The notes under the pieces were generated by a model, which was given only the letters and a program-made list of their open reading frames with translations, did not search any database and was not told the origin of the DNA. Positions 7,270 through 15,170 of a stretch of 17,574 bases of DNA are shown piece by piece; within the stretch, counting starts at the first letter, position 1, and each line of letters starts with the position of its first letter. The position numbers and the translations under genes were made by a program. The DNA is from JOPF136 sp035541255 (GTDB taxonomy: Bacteria; Acidobacteriota; Terriglobia; Acidiferrales; UBA7541): the NCBI GenBank assembly GCA_035541255.1, contig DATKNR010000140.1, forward strand, positions 1 through 17,574, written 5' to 3'.

Positions 7270-9960
7270 CTAGCGCTTCCTCTTTTTCGAGTGCTTTTCT
7301 TCGATCACGGCTTGGGCGGCCGCTAGCCGCGCGATGGGAACCATGAATGGCGACGCGCTGACGTAGTCCATGCCCACGCGGTGACAGAACTTGACGGATT
7401 CGGGTTCGCCTCCGTGCTCGCCGCAGATTCCGACTTCCAGCTTTGGCCGGACCTTGCGGCCGCGCTGGATGCCCCACTCGATCAGCATCCCGACGCCGTG
7501 GATATCGAGCACCTGGAACGGGTCGCTCTTGAAGATGCCCGCCTTTTTTTCGTCCACGTAGTCGGGGAGGAAGCGGCCGGCATCGTCGCGGGAGAGGCCC
7601 ATGGTGGTCTGCGTCAGGTCGTTGGTGCCGAAGGAGAAAAATTCGGCGACCTCGGCGATTTCGTCCGCGAGCAGAGCGGCGCGAGGCAGTTCGATCATCG
7701 TGCCGACCAGATAGTGAAGTTTTACTTTTTCTTTCTTGATGATCTCCTCGGCCACACGGCGGGTGGCCTGCTCCAGAATGCGCATCTCCTTCTTGTCCAG
7801 CGTGAGGGGATGCATGATTTCGGGATGGACCTTGATGCCTTCGCGCTGGCAGGCGATGGCGGCTTCAATGATGGCCCGGACCTGCATCTCGAGAATTTCA
7901 GGATAGGTGATGGCCAGGCGGCAGCCGCGGTGGCCGAGCATGGGATTGGCTTCGTGGAGCTGCGCCACGCGGCGGGCGATGTAGTCCGCGCTCACGCCCA
8001 GGTCGCGGGCCAGCTCTTCCTGTTTGTTCCGGTCGTGCGGCACAAACTCATGCAGTGGCGGATCCACCAGGCGGATGACCACGGGCAGCCCGGCCATGGC
8101 TTTGAAGATGCCGATGAAATCCTGGCGCTGGAACGGCAGGAGGCGCGCGAGCGCTTTCTTCCGCTTCTCGGGGTCCTCCGCAATGATCATTTCCTGGATG
8201 GCGCGCTGGCGCTCGATGCTCTTCTCCGGGTTGTCGAAGTCCTTGAAGAACATGTGCTCGGTGCGGACCAGGCCGATGCCCTCAGCGCCCATCTCGCGGG
8301 CCTTGCGGGCATCCTGGGGCGTATCGGCATTGGCGCGAACGCCGATCTTGCGAATCTTGTCGCACCAGGAGAGCAGCGTTTCGTAAGCGGGAGGCGTCTG
8401 CGGCCGCGTGAGTTTCAACTGGCCCTCGTAGACGGCGCCTTCGTTTCCGTCGATGGTGATCCAGTCGCCTTGGCGGACGACGCGCCCATTCGCGTGGAAC
8501 AGCTTCTGTCCGTAATCGATGTCGAGCGCCTCGCACCCCACCACGCAGCACTTGCCCCAGCCGCGCGCAACCACGGCGGCGTGCGACGTCTTCCCGCCGG
8601 TCGCGGTCAGGATGCCCTGGGCGACTGCCATGCCGCCGACGTCTTCAGGGCTGGTCTCGCGGCGGACAAGGATCACCTTCTTGCCGTTCTGCGCCATCGC
8701 CTCGGCTTCCTGCGCGCTGAACACGGCCTGCCCTACCGCGGCGCCGGGAACGGCATTGACGCCCGTGGCGAGGCGGCCTTTGGCGAGACTGGCGCGCGGA
8801 ACATCCGGATCCAGAATGGGATAGAAAAGCCGTTCGATGTCTTCGCCCTTGATGCGTTCAATGGCTTCCTCTTTGGATATCAAGTGTTCCTTTACCATGT
8901 CCACGGCGATGTTGAAGGTGGCGGCGGGGGCGCGCTTGCCCGTGCGGGTCTGGAGGATGTACAGCTTCCCTTCTTCGACGGTGAATTCGATGTCCTGCAT
9001 GTCGCGGTAATGCTTCTCGAGGTTGCCGCGGACGCGTTCGAGCTGGGCGTAAAGCGAGGGCATGAGCTTGCGCATCTCGTCGAGATGCATCACCGGGCGG
9101 ATGCCGGCCACCACGTCTTCCCCCTGCGCGTTGAGCAGAAAATCGCCGAAGAAGATTTTTTCGCCGGAGGAAGGGTCGCGGGTGAAGCACACTCCGGTGC
9201 CGGAGTCGTCGCCCTTGTTGCCAAAGACCATCTGGACGACGTTCACGGCGGTGCCCAGCAGCCCGGTGATCTTTTCGACCTCGCGATATTTGACGGCCTT
9301 CTCTCCCATCCAGGAGCCGAACACGGCGCCGATGGCGCCCCACAGTTGTTCGTTGGGATCCTGGGGAAAATCCCTGCCCGTGCGTTCGCGAAAGAATTTC
9401 TTGTAGGCGCCGACCAGTTCCTGCCAGCCCGCGGCATTCACGTCCGTATCGAGCTTGGCGCCCTGATGCTTTTTCATCTCGCGCAGGCGCTCTTCGAGAT
9501 CCTCCTTGGGCAGGCCGATCACCACGGTGGAATACATCTGCACAAAGCGGCGATAGCCGTCCCAGGCAAACCGGTCGTTCTTGGTGCGAGTGGCAAGGCC
9601 CTGAACGGAGCGGTCGTTGAGGCCGAGATTGAGGATGGTCTCCATCATTCCGGGCATGGAGCGCGCGGAGCCGGAACGCACGGAGACGAGAAGCGGGTCG
9701 GAGGGATCGCCGAGTTTCTTGCCCGTGACTTTCTCGAGGCGGGCCAGGTGCGCGGCGACTTCCTTGTCCAGCCCGCGGGGATATTTCTTTCCGTGCTTGA
9801 AAAACTGGTCGCAAGCCTCCGTGGAGATGGTGAAGCCGGCGGGAACGGGAAGGCCGATGCGCGTCATTTCATGCAGACCTGCGCCCTTGCCGCCGAGGAG
9901 ATCTTTCTGATCGCCGCGGCCTTCCGCCTTGCCCGCACCGAAGAAGTAGACGTATTTCAT
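7270..9960 (-). CDS. ppdK: Pyruvate, phosphate dikinase
   Basis: This cytoplasmic enzyme interconverts pyruvate + ATP + Pi and phosphoenolpyruvate + AMP + PPi, and can run toward PEP or toward ATP. The 896-residue length is typical. Order of parts: ATP-grasp nucleotide-binding domain (about 1-345, with SVRSGSARSMPGMMETILN at 93-111), phosphohistidine domain (TATGGKTSHAAVVARG at 452-467, His460), then PEP/pyruvate TIM barrel (VRTEHMFF 565-572, SFGTNDLTQ 776-784, GICGEHGGEP 844-853, Cys846). His460 and Cys846 correspond to the catalytic His455 and Cys831 of the Clostridium symbiosum enzyme. The ATG at 9960 is preceded by GAGG four bases away. The gene follows recO-glyQ-glyS on the same strand after 255 bases and has its own promoter candidate. 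Thr458 matches the regulatory Thr of plant PPDK, but no PPDK regulatory protein gene is nearby. The very long open frame on the opposite strand is a codon-bias shadow. Confidence 0.97.
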   Translation of the reverse strand: MKYVYFFGAGKAEGRGDQKDLLGGKGAGLHEMTRIGLPVPAGFTISTEACDQFFKHGKKYPRGLDKEVAAHLARLEKVTGKKLGDPSDPLLVSVRSGSARSMPGMMETILNLGLNDRSVQGLATRTKNDRFAWDGYRRFVQMYSTVVIGLPKEDLEERLREMKKHQGAKLDTDVNAAGWQELVGAYKKFFRERTGRDFPQDPNEQLWGAIGAVFGSWMGEKAVKYREVEKITGLLGTAVNVVQMVFGNKGDDSGTGVCFTRDPSSGEKIFFGDFLLNAQGEDVVAGIRPVMHLDEMRKLMPSLYAQLERVRGNLEKHYRDMQDIEFTVEEGKLYILQTRTGKRAPAATFNIAVDMVKEHLISKEEAIERIKGEDIERLFYPILDPDVPRASLAKGRLATGVNAVPGAAVGQAVFSAQEAEAMAQNGKKVILVRRETSPEDVGGMAVAQGILTATGGKTSHAAVVARGWGKCCVVGCEALDIDYGQKLFHANGRVVRQGDWITIDGNEGAVYEGQLKLTRPQTPPAYETLLSWCDKIRKIGVRANADTPQDARKAREMGAEGIGLVRTEHMFFKDFDNPEKSIERQRAIQEMIIAEDPEKRKKALARLLPFQRQDFIGIFKAMAGLPVVIRLVDPPLHEFVPHDRNKQEELARDLGVSADYIARRVAQLHEANPMLGHRGCRLAITYPEILEMQVRAIIEAAIACQREGIKVHPEIMHPLTLDKKEMRILEQATRRVAEEIIKKEKVKLHYLVGTMIELPRAALLADEIAEVAEFFSFGTNDLTQTTMGLSRDDAGRFLPDYVDEKKAGIFKSDPFQVLDIHGVGMLIEWGIQRGRKVRPKLEVGICGEHGGEPESVKFCHRVGMDYVSASPFMVPIARLAAAQAVIEEKHSKKRKR

Positions 9961-10000
9961 GGAACCTCGCAGTTATGCGTTGATTTGTAATCCGGCTGCA

Positions 10001-10014
10001 GGGGTTGAATCCCC
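10001..10014 (-). other. Small hairpin in the ppdK leader
   Basis: GGGGTTGAATCCCC (plus reading) gives a 4-bp G/C stem with a 6-base loop, about 40 bases upstream of the ppdK start codon. It falls inside the transcript predicted from the -10 box at 10123-10128. It is short and might be incidental; a role in leader stability or translation is only inferred. Confidence 0.25.
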
Positions 10015-10104
10015 GTCAAAATCGCATCGCGTGGCAGCGGGCGAAACCTGAACACGCGCGCCGGGATGAAAACCAGACCAAGCCCCGCCTGAACGCTCCA
10101 GCGA

Positions 10105-10120
10105 TGTCGGCGCGCCGACA
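10105..10120. promoter_or_regulatory. Perfect 16-bp palindrome at the predicted ppdK transcription start, candidate operator
   Basis: TGTCGGCGCGCCGACA is identical to its own reverse complement; the symmetry stops exactly at both ends. It lies two bases downstream of the minus-strand -10 box at 10123-10128, so the expected start point near 10116 falls inside it. That is a standard place for a repressor operator. It is in noncoding DNA, 145 bases upstream of ppdK. The regulator is unknown and no transcription factor gene is in the window. Confidence 0.5.
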
Positions 10121-10122
10121 AG

Positions 10123-10128
10123 ATTGTA
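10123..10128 (-). promoter_or_regulatory. -10 box for ppdK
   Basis: The minus strand reads GCGATACAAT (complement of 10123-10132), giving TACAAT, a 5 of 6 match to the -10 consensus. No convincing -35 hexamer is present at 16-18 bases, so an activator or alternative contacts may be needed. The resulting leader would be about 155 bases. A similar GCGATACAGT precedes the sugar kinase gene at 14157-14166. Confidence 0.42.
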
Positions 10129-10215
10129 TCGCAGGACGAGGAAGAGTTTCTCGCGAAGACGCGTGGAAGAAACAAAATCGCAACCGCGCGCTCTCCCGCT
10201 GGATTAAGTATCGCC

Positions 10216-12405
10216 TCAAGTTTTCGCTGGCGACGAACCCTCGATCACAATTTCTGAAAAATCCGCGATCGTGGAAAACTCCCGCAGCAAATTCCGCAGC
10301 AACGCAAGCCGGTTCGCGCGGACCGCAGCGTCCTCCGCCATCACCAGCACCTTGTCGAAAAATCGGTCGACCGCAGGACGCAGCGCGGCGATGCGTGCAA
10401 GCGCAGGCTCGTACTGGTGCGCCTGCTTGAGCTGGCTGGCCGCGCGCGCCGTCTCCTGCGCGGCGGAGTGCAGTGCCCGTTCCTCCTCCGCGGCAAATAG
10501 AGACGGGTCCGGCGCGTCCGGAATGGACTCCTTCGCTGCCGACTTTTCCAGGATATTGCGGATGCGCTTGAACGCCGCGGCAAGCGGCGGAAAGTTTCCC
10601 GTCGGCCGGACGCGATGGAGCGCTTCGAGTCGGTCGGCAAGGTCTACCAGATCATCCCAGCCGGCGGCCATGGCGGCTTTCACTTCGTCGAGTGCATATC
10701 CGCGGCGCTCGGAGAAGTAGAAGCGGGCACGGTCGGAGAGAAATTCGGACACCTGCTGCTCGAGCGTTGCCGGCCGGCGGACCGACGGATTGACGGCAGC
10801 GAGAGCGCCCGCGGCCGCGCGAACCGACGCGCCCAAAGAGAGCCTCACGCGCCGCTCGACGCCGATGCGCACGATACCGGCAGCCGCGCGCCGAAGCGCG
10901 AAAGGATCGCTCGAGCCGGATGGGATTTTCCCGGCCGCGAAGCAAGCCGTCAGCGCGTCGAGTTTATCGGCCAGCGCGAGCACACATCCGGCCAGGTTGC
11001 GCGGCAGTTCGTCGTCGAGGCCGGCGGGACGATAGTGGTCGTAGATGGCATCCGCCACGACGCCGGATTCGCCCTGGGCGCGCGCGTAGAGACCGCCGAC
11101 CACGCCCTGCAACTCCGTGAACTCGCGAACCATTTCGGTGACCAGATCGCATTTGCAAAGCGAGGCGGCGCGATCGATCACTTCAAGTTTTAGTTCAGCG
11201 TGAGCGGCGGCGCTCTCAGGGACGGAAACTTTCAGCTCGCGGAGGAGATGCCGCATGCGTTTGACCTTCAGGCCGTAGGAACCGAGCGTGGCTTCGTAAG
11301 TGACCGCGTCGAGTTTCGGCAGATTGTCGGCGAGCCGACATTTCTGCTGGTCCGCATCCCAGAAAAACTTCGCATCCGCAAAACGCGCGCGCAGCACCCG
11401 CTCGTGCCCCTGGCGCATCTTCCCTGCCCTGTCGCGGTCCGAATTGATCACGGCGAGAAAATGGGGAGCGAGCCCGCCCGAATTGTTCTCCACGGCAAAA
11501 TATTTCTGGTGGTCCCGCATCACGGTAATCAGGATTTCCTGCGGCAGCGTGAGAAACTCCGGATGGAAGCCGCCCAGGATGACGGACGGATATTCGTTGA
11601 GATAGGTCACACGGCCGAGCAGTTCGGGATCGGAGTGGACGACCACTCCGTGTTTTGCGGCGATGGCGGAAAGCTCGCGTTCGATTTTCTGGCGCCGCTC
11701 GGCCGGATCCACGAGCACGAAGTTGCGCCGCAGCAACGCGCGATAGCCCTGGGAGTCGCTCACCCTGATGGAGCGTTTTCCGAGTGTGCGGTGTCCTTCG
11801 GTGCGGTCCGAACTCCTGATTCCGGCAAATTCGAAGGAAACCACCTTGCCCCCGAGGAGGGCGAGAATCCAGCGCACGGGACGAATGAACCGCGGATGGC
11901 CCGGGGCAGGCCACGTCATCGTCTTCGGCCATGGAATCTGCGATAGAGCCCGCGGCAGGATTTCCGCGAGGACGGCTCCAGCCGGCCGGCCAAGGATCGT
12001 CTGTCGGGCGGCGACGAATTCCCCCTTCGGGAGCGATACGACATAAAGATCTTTCACCGCGACGCCCTTGCTCGCGGCAAACCCTTCGGCCGCGCGTGTG
12101 GGATTTCCGGCGGCGTCATACGCGGCGGATTTCGCGGGGCCGGTGAGCTCGCGGACAACGTCCGGCTGCTTAAGCAGCAGTGAGGGAACGCTGACGGTGA
12201 TGCGACGCGGACCGCCGAAGCAGGAAATAGAGGTGGAGGACAAGAGCGAAGACTCGCGGAGAAGCGCCTCGAGCGATGCTTGAAGATGGGCGCATGCCGG
12301 CTCAATCATCCATGCGGGGATTTCTTCGCAGCCAAGTTCGAAAAGGAATTCGGCGGAGCGAGGGACTGAAGGCCGGCTGGAAGCTGGCGCTGCCTTGCGC
12401 TTCAT
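10216..12405 (-). CDS. glyS: Glycyl-tRNA synthetase, beta subunit
   Basis: This is the beta chain of the bacterial alpha2-beta2 glycyl-tRNA synthetase. It contributes tRNA recognition while the alpha chain makes glycyl-adenylate. The 729-residue protein has the usual signatures in order: FLFELGCEEIP (20-30), FIRPVRWILALLGGKVVSFE, a run containing LPQEILITVMRDHQKYF, GHERVLRARFADAKFFWDAD, and CDLVTEMVREFTELQGVVGG with a downstream YDHYRP. It then ends in a helical C-terminal tRNA-binding part. It is slightly longer than the Escherichia coli protein (689), mainly from a basic N-terminal extension of about 15 residues and linker differences. The ATG overlaps the glyQ stop in ATGA (12402-12405), implying translational coupling and matched subunit output. 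A weak AGGTG lies five bases upstream. Confidence 0.97.
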   Translation of the reverse strand: MKRKAAPASSRPSVPRSAEFLFELGCEEIPAWMIEPACAHLQASLEALLRESSLLSSTSISCFGGPRRITVSVPSLLLKQPDVVRELTGPAKSAAYDAAGNPTRAAEGFAASKGVAVKDLYVVSLPKGEFVAARQTILGRPAGAVLAEILPRALSQIPWPKTMTWPAPGHPRFIRPVRWILALLGGKVVSFEFAGIRSSDRTEGHRTLGKRSIRVSDSQGYRALLRRNFVLVDPAERRQKIERELSAIAAKHGVVVHSDPELLGRVTYLNEYPSVILGGFHPEFLTLPQEILITVMRDHQKYFAVENNSGGLAPHFLAVINSDRDRAGKMRQGHERVLRARFADAKFFWDADQQKCRLADNLPKLDAVTYEATLGSYGLKVKRMRHLLRELKVSVPESAAAHAELKLEVIDRAASLCKCDLVTEMVREFTELQGVVGGLYARAQGESGVVADAIYDHYRPAGLDDELPRNLAGCVLALADKLDALTACFAAGKIPSGSSDPFALRRAAAGIVRIGVERRVRLSLGASVRAAAGALAAVNPSVRRPATLEQQVSEFLSDRARFYFSERRGYALDEVKAAMAAGWDDLVDLADRLEALHRVRPTGNFPPLAAAFKRIRNILEKSAAKESIPDAPDPSLFAAEEERALHSAAQETARAASQLKQAHQYEPALARIAALRPAVDRFFDKVLVMAEDAAVRANRLALLRNLLREFSTIADFSEIVIEGSSPAKT

Positions 12406-13316
12406 GCGGGCACCTGCGCGGAACGAAGGCGGTTCTGTTCGACATACGCGGCGGCCACCCGGCAGGAGAGCGCGCGGACGCGGGCGATCAGCGCGGCGCG
12501 TTCCGTCACGGAAATCACGCCGCGGGAGTCGAGCAGGTTAAACAAGTGCGAGCATTTCAGGCAGAAGTCGTAGGCGGCAAGGACGGGATACCGCGGACGT
12601 TCGGCTTCGGCTGTTTTGTCGTATCCGTCGAGCAGCGATTTGGCCTCGGCTTCCGAGAGGTCAAACATTTGCCGCGTCCTCCCCGGATCGGCGTAGTCGA
12701 AACTGTAGGCGGAGAACTGCTGCTCCTCCGGCCAGCGCACGCGGCGGTAGAGCACGTCGACGGACCAGCGCATGTCGAACACGTTGTCCACGCCCTGCAG
12801 GAACGCGCCGATGCGTTCGAGCCCGTAGGTCAGCTCCACCGAAACGGGGTCGAGGTCGAGTCCTCCGCACTGTTGGAAATAAGTGAACTGCGTGATTTCC
12901 AGACCGTCGAGAAGCACCTGCCACCCGATTCCCCACGCACCGAGCGTCGGAGATTCCCAGTTGTCTTCCTCAAACCGGACATCGTGTTCACGCAAGGGAA
13001 TGCCGATGGCGGCGAGCGAGGCGAGATAGAGTTCCTGCGCATCGGGGGGAGAGGGTTTAAGGATTACTTGAAGCTGCTGGTGTTTATAGAGCCGATTGGG
13101 GTTCTCGCCGTAGCGGCCATCGGCAGGACGCCGGCTGGGCTGCACGTAGGCCACGCGACAGGGTTCGGGACCGAGAACGCGAAGAAACGTTTCGGGATGC
13201 ATCGTCCCGGCGCCTACCTCGACGTCGTAGGGCTGCTGGATCAAGCAGCCGCGTGCGGCCCAGAAAGTTTGGAGCGTGGCGATCAGGTCCTGGAGCGTGG
13301 CAGGCGCGCGGCTCAT
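12402..13316 (-). CDS. glyQ: Glycyl-tRNA synthetase, alpha subunit
   Basis: This is the catalytic class II chain that activates glycine with ATP and pairs with GlyS. It is 304 residues, the normal size, and extremely conserved in type. Visible blocks are LQTFWAARGCLIQQPYDVEV (15-34), GAGTMHPETFLRVLGPEP (35-52), the motif 2 region YVQPSRRPADGRYGENPNR (57-75), EDNWESPTLGAWGIGWQV (117-134) and the motif 3-like VELTYGLERI (160-169). The start codon overlaps the recO stop (ATGA, 13313-13316). It is preceded by GAGGAG (complement of 13322-13327) five bases upstream, inside the end of recO. Use of the two-subunit enzyme rather than the single-chain GlyRS fits most bacterial phyla outside Actinobacteria and a few others. 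Confidence 0.98.
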   Translation of the reverse strand: MSRAPATLQDLIATLQTFWAARGCLIQQPYDVEVGAGTMHPETFLRVLGPEPCRVAYVQPSRRPADGRYGENPNRLYKHQQLQVILKPSPPDAQELYLASLAAIGIPLREHDVRFEEDNWESPTLGAWGIGWQVLLDGLEITQFTYFQQCGGLDLDPVSVELTYGLERIGAFLQGVDNVFDMRWSVDVLYRRVRWPEEQQFSAYSFDYADPGRTRQMFDLSEAEAKSLLDGYDKTAEAERPRYPVLAAYDFCLKCSHLFNLLDSRGVISVTERAALIARVRALSCRVAAAYVEQNRLRSAQVPA

Positions 13317-13969
13317 CGCGTCTCCTCGTAGAGGGGACGGGAGACCAGACGGCGCTCAATGTGGTGCTCGATCATATCGAGAAAGTATGCCTCGAATTCG
13401 GGAGAGATGCGGGGCGAATTTGCATCGGCGGCGAGGTCGCTGAGAGGAGCGGCGAGAATGCGCCGCGCGGCGGCCACCGAATCGCGCGAGAGGCTGCGCA
13501 TTCCCGGATGGTCGAAATCAGGCAGCCAGCCGGCCAGCCGCAAGGTCCACACGAGGAAGTAGCCGAGCGCAAGTTCGGGACGCCGGCTATGGCGCAGCCC
13601 GCGGAGCACATGCAGGAGAAGCCGGAAGGCGGCATCCTGAGGCTCGCGCTCGGGCAGGACGGCCTCGGTGATTTCCGCGGCGACGGCAAGAGCGAGCCCG
13701 GAGCGATAGTCCTGCTGCAGGTCGAGAAATGATTCGAGGATTTCGCATTGGCCGATGCGGACCAGGTCGCGCGTTTCGCGCTCGTAGAACCAGACGCGAA
13801 GGTAGGTATACGGCTCCAGCGCGGCCCCAAAGCGGCTCTTGGGTCTGCGGGCGCCCTGGGCCACTCCGCGGAGGCGTCCGTGGTCGCGCGTGAGAAGCGA
13901 AACCAGCCGGTCGGCGTCGCCGAGCGGGTACGTGCGGAGAACGATGGCTTCGGAATCGTGGAGCGGCAT
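13313..13969 (-). CDS. recO: DNA repair protein RecO, short form without zinc ribbon
   Basis: RecO helps RecR load RecA onto SSB-coated single strands in gap repair and anneals complementary strands. The N-terminal OB-fold is clear: SEAIVLRTYPLGDADRLVSL (6-25), then RGVAQGARRPKSRFGAALEP (34-53). A helical domain with LDLQQDYRSGLALAVAAEI (82-100) follows. At 218 residues it is shorter than the usual 240-250. The Cys4 zinc ribbon that in many homologues follows GLLPD-like sequence is missing: after AGWLPDF (146-152) the chain goes straight to DHPGMRSLSRDSV, and only one Cys (Cys75) exists. The ATG at 13969 was chosen because the open frame further upstream has no RecO similarity. No Shine-Dalgarno sequence is evident. 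It heads the recO-glyQ-glyS unit. Confidence 0.93.
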   Translation of the reverse strand: MPLHDSEAIVLRTYPLGDADRLVSLLTRDHGRLRGVAQGARRPKSRFGAALEPYTYLRVWFYERETRDLVRIGQCEILESFLDLQQDYRSGLALAVAAEITEAVLPEREPQDAAFRLLLHVLRGLRHSRRPELALGYFLVWTLRLAGWLPDFDHPGMRSLSRDSVAAARRILAAPLSDLAADANSPRISPEFEAYFLDMIEHHIERRLVSRPLYEETR

Positions 13970-14160
13970 GGAAGGAATTCGTTTTGGTATCACAGGAACC
14001 GGGAGAGAGCAAACCTTGGAGAATCCGAATCGGAGTGGCATAGAGACGGCAGAGCGGCACAGCAATCTAGTTAACAATAAGTGGAGCGCCCTCTTCCATC
14101 CGGTTCCTCGCTGCCAGGAGCGGCCATCGAAGAGTCGCTGCGCCACAGTCCCCGCCGCGA

Positions 14161-14166
14161 TACAGT
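14161..14166 (+). promoter_or_regulatory. Candidate -10 box for the sugar kinase gene
   Basis: TACAGT in the context GCGATACAGT lies 14 bases before the ATG at 14181, with no recognisable -35. The predicted start point near 14172 would overlap the Shine-Dalgarno sequence AGGGGAG (14167-14173), which would be partly lost. Either the true promoter is further upstream in the 13970-14160 gap or transcription starts very close to the gene. Kept because it resembles the ppdK -10 context. Confidence 0.28.
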
Positions 14167-14173
14167 AGGGGAG
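14167..14173 (+). promoter_or_regulatory. Ribosome binding site of the sugar kinase gene
   Basis: AGGGGAG lies seven bases before the ATG at 14181, one of the best-spaced Shine-Dalgarno matches in the window. It supports that start. Confidence 0.6.
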
Positions 14174-14180
14174 CGGCCCT

Positions 14181-15140
14181 ATGGGAGAACTTCCAGAAAC
14201 GGTTGATGTGGTGGGCGTGGGCATCAACGCCACGGACACCATCATTCGCCTGCCCCGCTTCCCCGAGTTCAATTCGAAGGTGGAAATCCTCAGTGTGGAC
14301 GTGCAGCCCGGCGGGCAGGTGGCCAGCGCGATGGTGGCCTGCCAGCGGTGGGGGCTGAAGACGAGGTACGTGGGGAAAGTGGGCGAAGACGATGCGGGCC
14401 GCATGCAGGTGAACACATTCGCGCGCGAGGGCGTAGCGGCGGAGGTGATTGTGGCCGCGGGCGCGTCCAGTCAGATGGCCTTCATCCTGGTTGACGAAGA
14501 CTCCGGCGAACGCACGATTCTGTGGAAGCGCGACGCGGACGTGGCCCTCCGGCCCGAGGATTTGCGGCCGGAGTGGATCACGCAGTCGCGCGCGCTGCAC
14601 GTGGACGGGCACGATACCGGCGCGGCTGCCACGGCCGCTCGCTGGGCCCGGCTGGCCGGCATACCGGTGAGCGCAGACCTGGACACGGTTTACCCGGGCG
14701 TGGAGGCGCTGCTGCCGAACGTGGATTACATGATCACGTCGCGCCAGTTTCCGGAGCGGATTACGGGAGAATCGGACCTGCGCAATTCCCTGGTCTCACT
14801 GATGAAGCGGTACCACTGCCGGCTGGCGGCGGCCACTCTGGGGGCTGAGGGTGTGCTGGCCTGGGACGGCCAGGAATTTGCCTACAGCCCTGCGTTTGAA
14901 GTAAACGTGCGCGACACCACCGGGGCGGGCGACATCTTCCATGGCGCGTTCCTCTATGCGATGTTTCAGGGATGGGACCTCGAGCGGCAACTGGAGTTCT
15001 GCTCCTCGGCCGCCGCGCTGAATTGCACGGCTTCCGGCGCCCGCGGAAAGATTGCCCCGATCTCCGAGATCGAGGAACTGATCCGGACGGGGAGGCGCTT
15101 GGAGTCGGCCTTCCCGCCGGGAGCGCTGAAACTCAAGTAA
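14181..15140 (+). CDS. PfkB/ribokinase-family carbohydrate kinase
   Basis: The protein transfers phosphate from ATP to a sugar or nucleoside hydroxyl; the substrate cannot be read from sequence. It is 319 residues, typical of the family. PfkB signature 1 is GGQVASAMVACQRWGLKTRY (44-63) followed by VGKVGEDDAG (64-73). Signature 2 is DTTGAGDIFHGAFL (245-258), with Asp251 as catalytic base and GAGD forming the anion hole. The start GVGINATDTIIRLPRFPE (12-29) is the usual first strand and lid region. A Cys-poor, soluble protein is predicted. The rhomboid gene follows after 30 bases on the same strand, so the two may be co-transcribed. Ribokinase, fructokinase, adenosine kinase and sugar-acid kinases are all possible. 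Confidence 0.93.
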   Translation: MGELPETVDVVGVGINATDTIIRLPRFPEFNSKVEILSVDVQPGGQVASAMVACQRWGLKTRYVGKVGEDDAGRMQVNTFAREGVAAEVIVAAGASSQMAFILVDEDSGERTILWKRDADVALRPEDLRPEWITQSRALHVDGHDTGAAATAARWARLAGIPVSADLDTVYPGVEALLPNVDYMITSRQFPERITGESDLRNSLVSLMKRYHCRLAAATLGAEGVLAWDGQEFAYSPAFEVNVRDTTGAGDIFHGAFLYAMFQGWDLERQLEFCSSAAALNCTASGARGKIAPISEIEELIRTGRRLESAFPPGALKLK

Positions 15141-15170
15141 GGCGAACGCCTAGACGCAGAACATGACCAA

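Noticed and set aside
7381..9990. An 869-codon open frame on the plus strand opposite ppdK
   Set aside because: It mirrors the codon structure of ppdK, which has full catalytic motifs. High GC at third positions suppresses antisense stops. The antisense protein shows no family motif and looks low in complexity.
10001..10014. GGGGTTGAATCCCC as the T-arm of a tRNA
   Set aside because: The loop lacks the TTC needed for a T-loop, and no acceptor, D-arm or anticodon arm can be built around it.
13970..14416. Upstream extension of the recO frame and the opposing frame at 14067-14612
   Set aside because: The extension runs through the intergenic region and antisense to the PfkB gene, and has no RecO similarity. 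RecO homology begins at MPLHDSEAIVL (13969).
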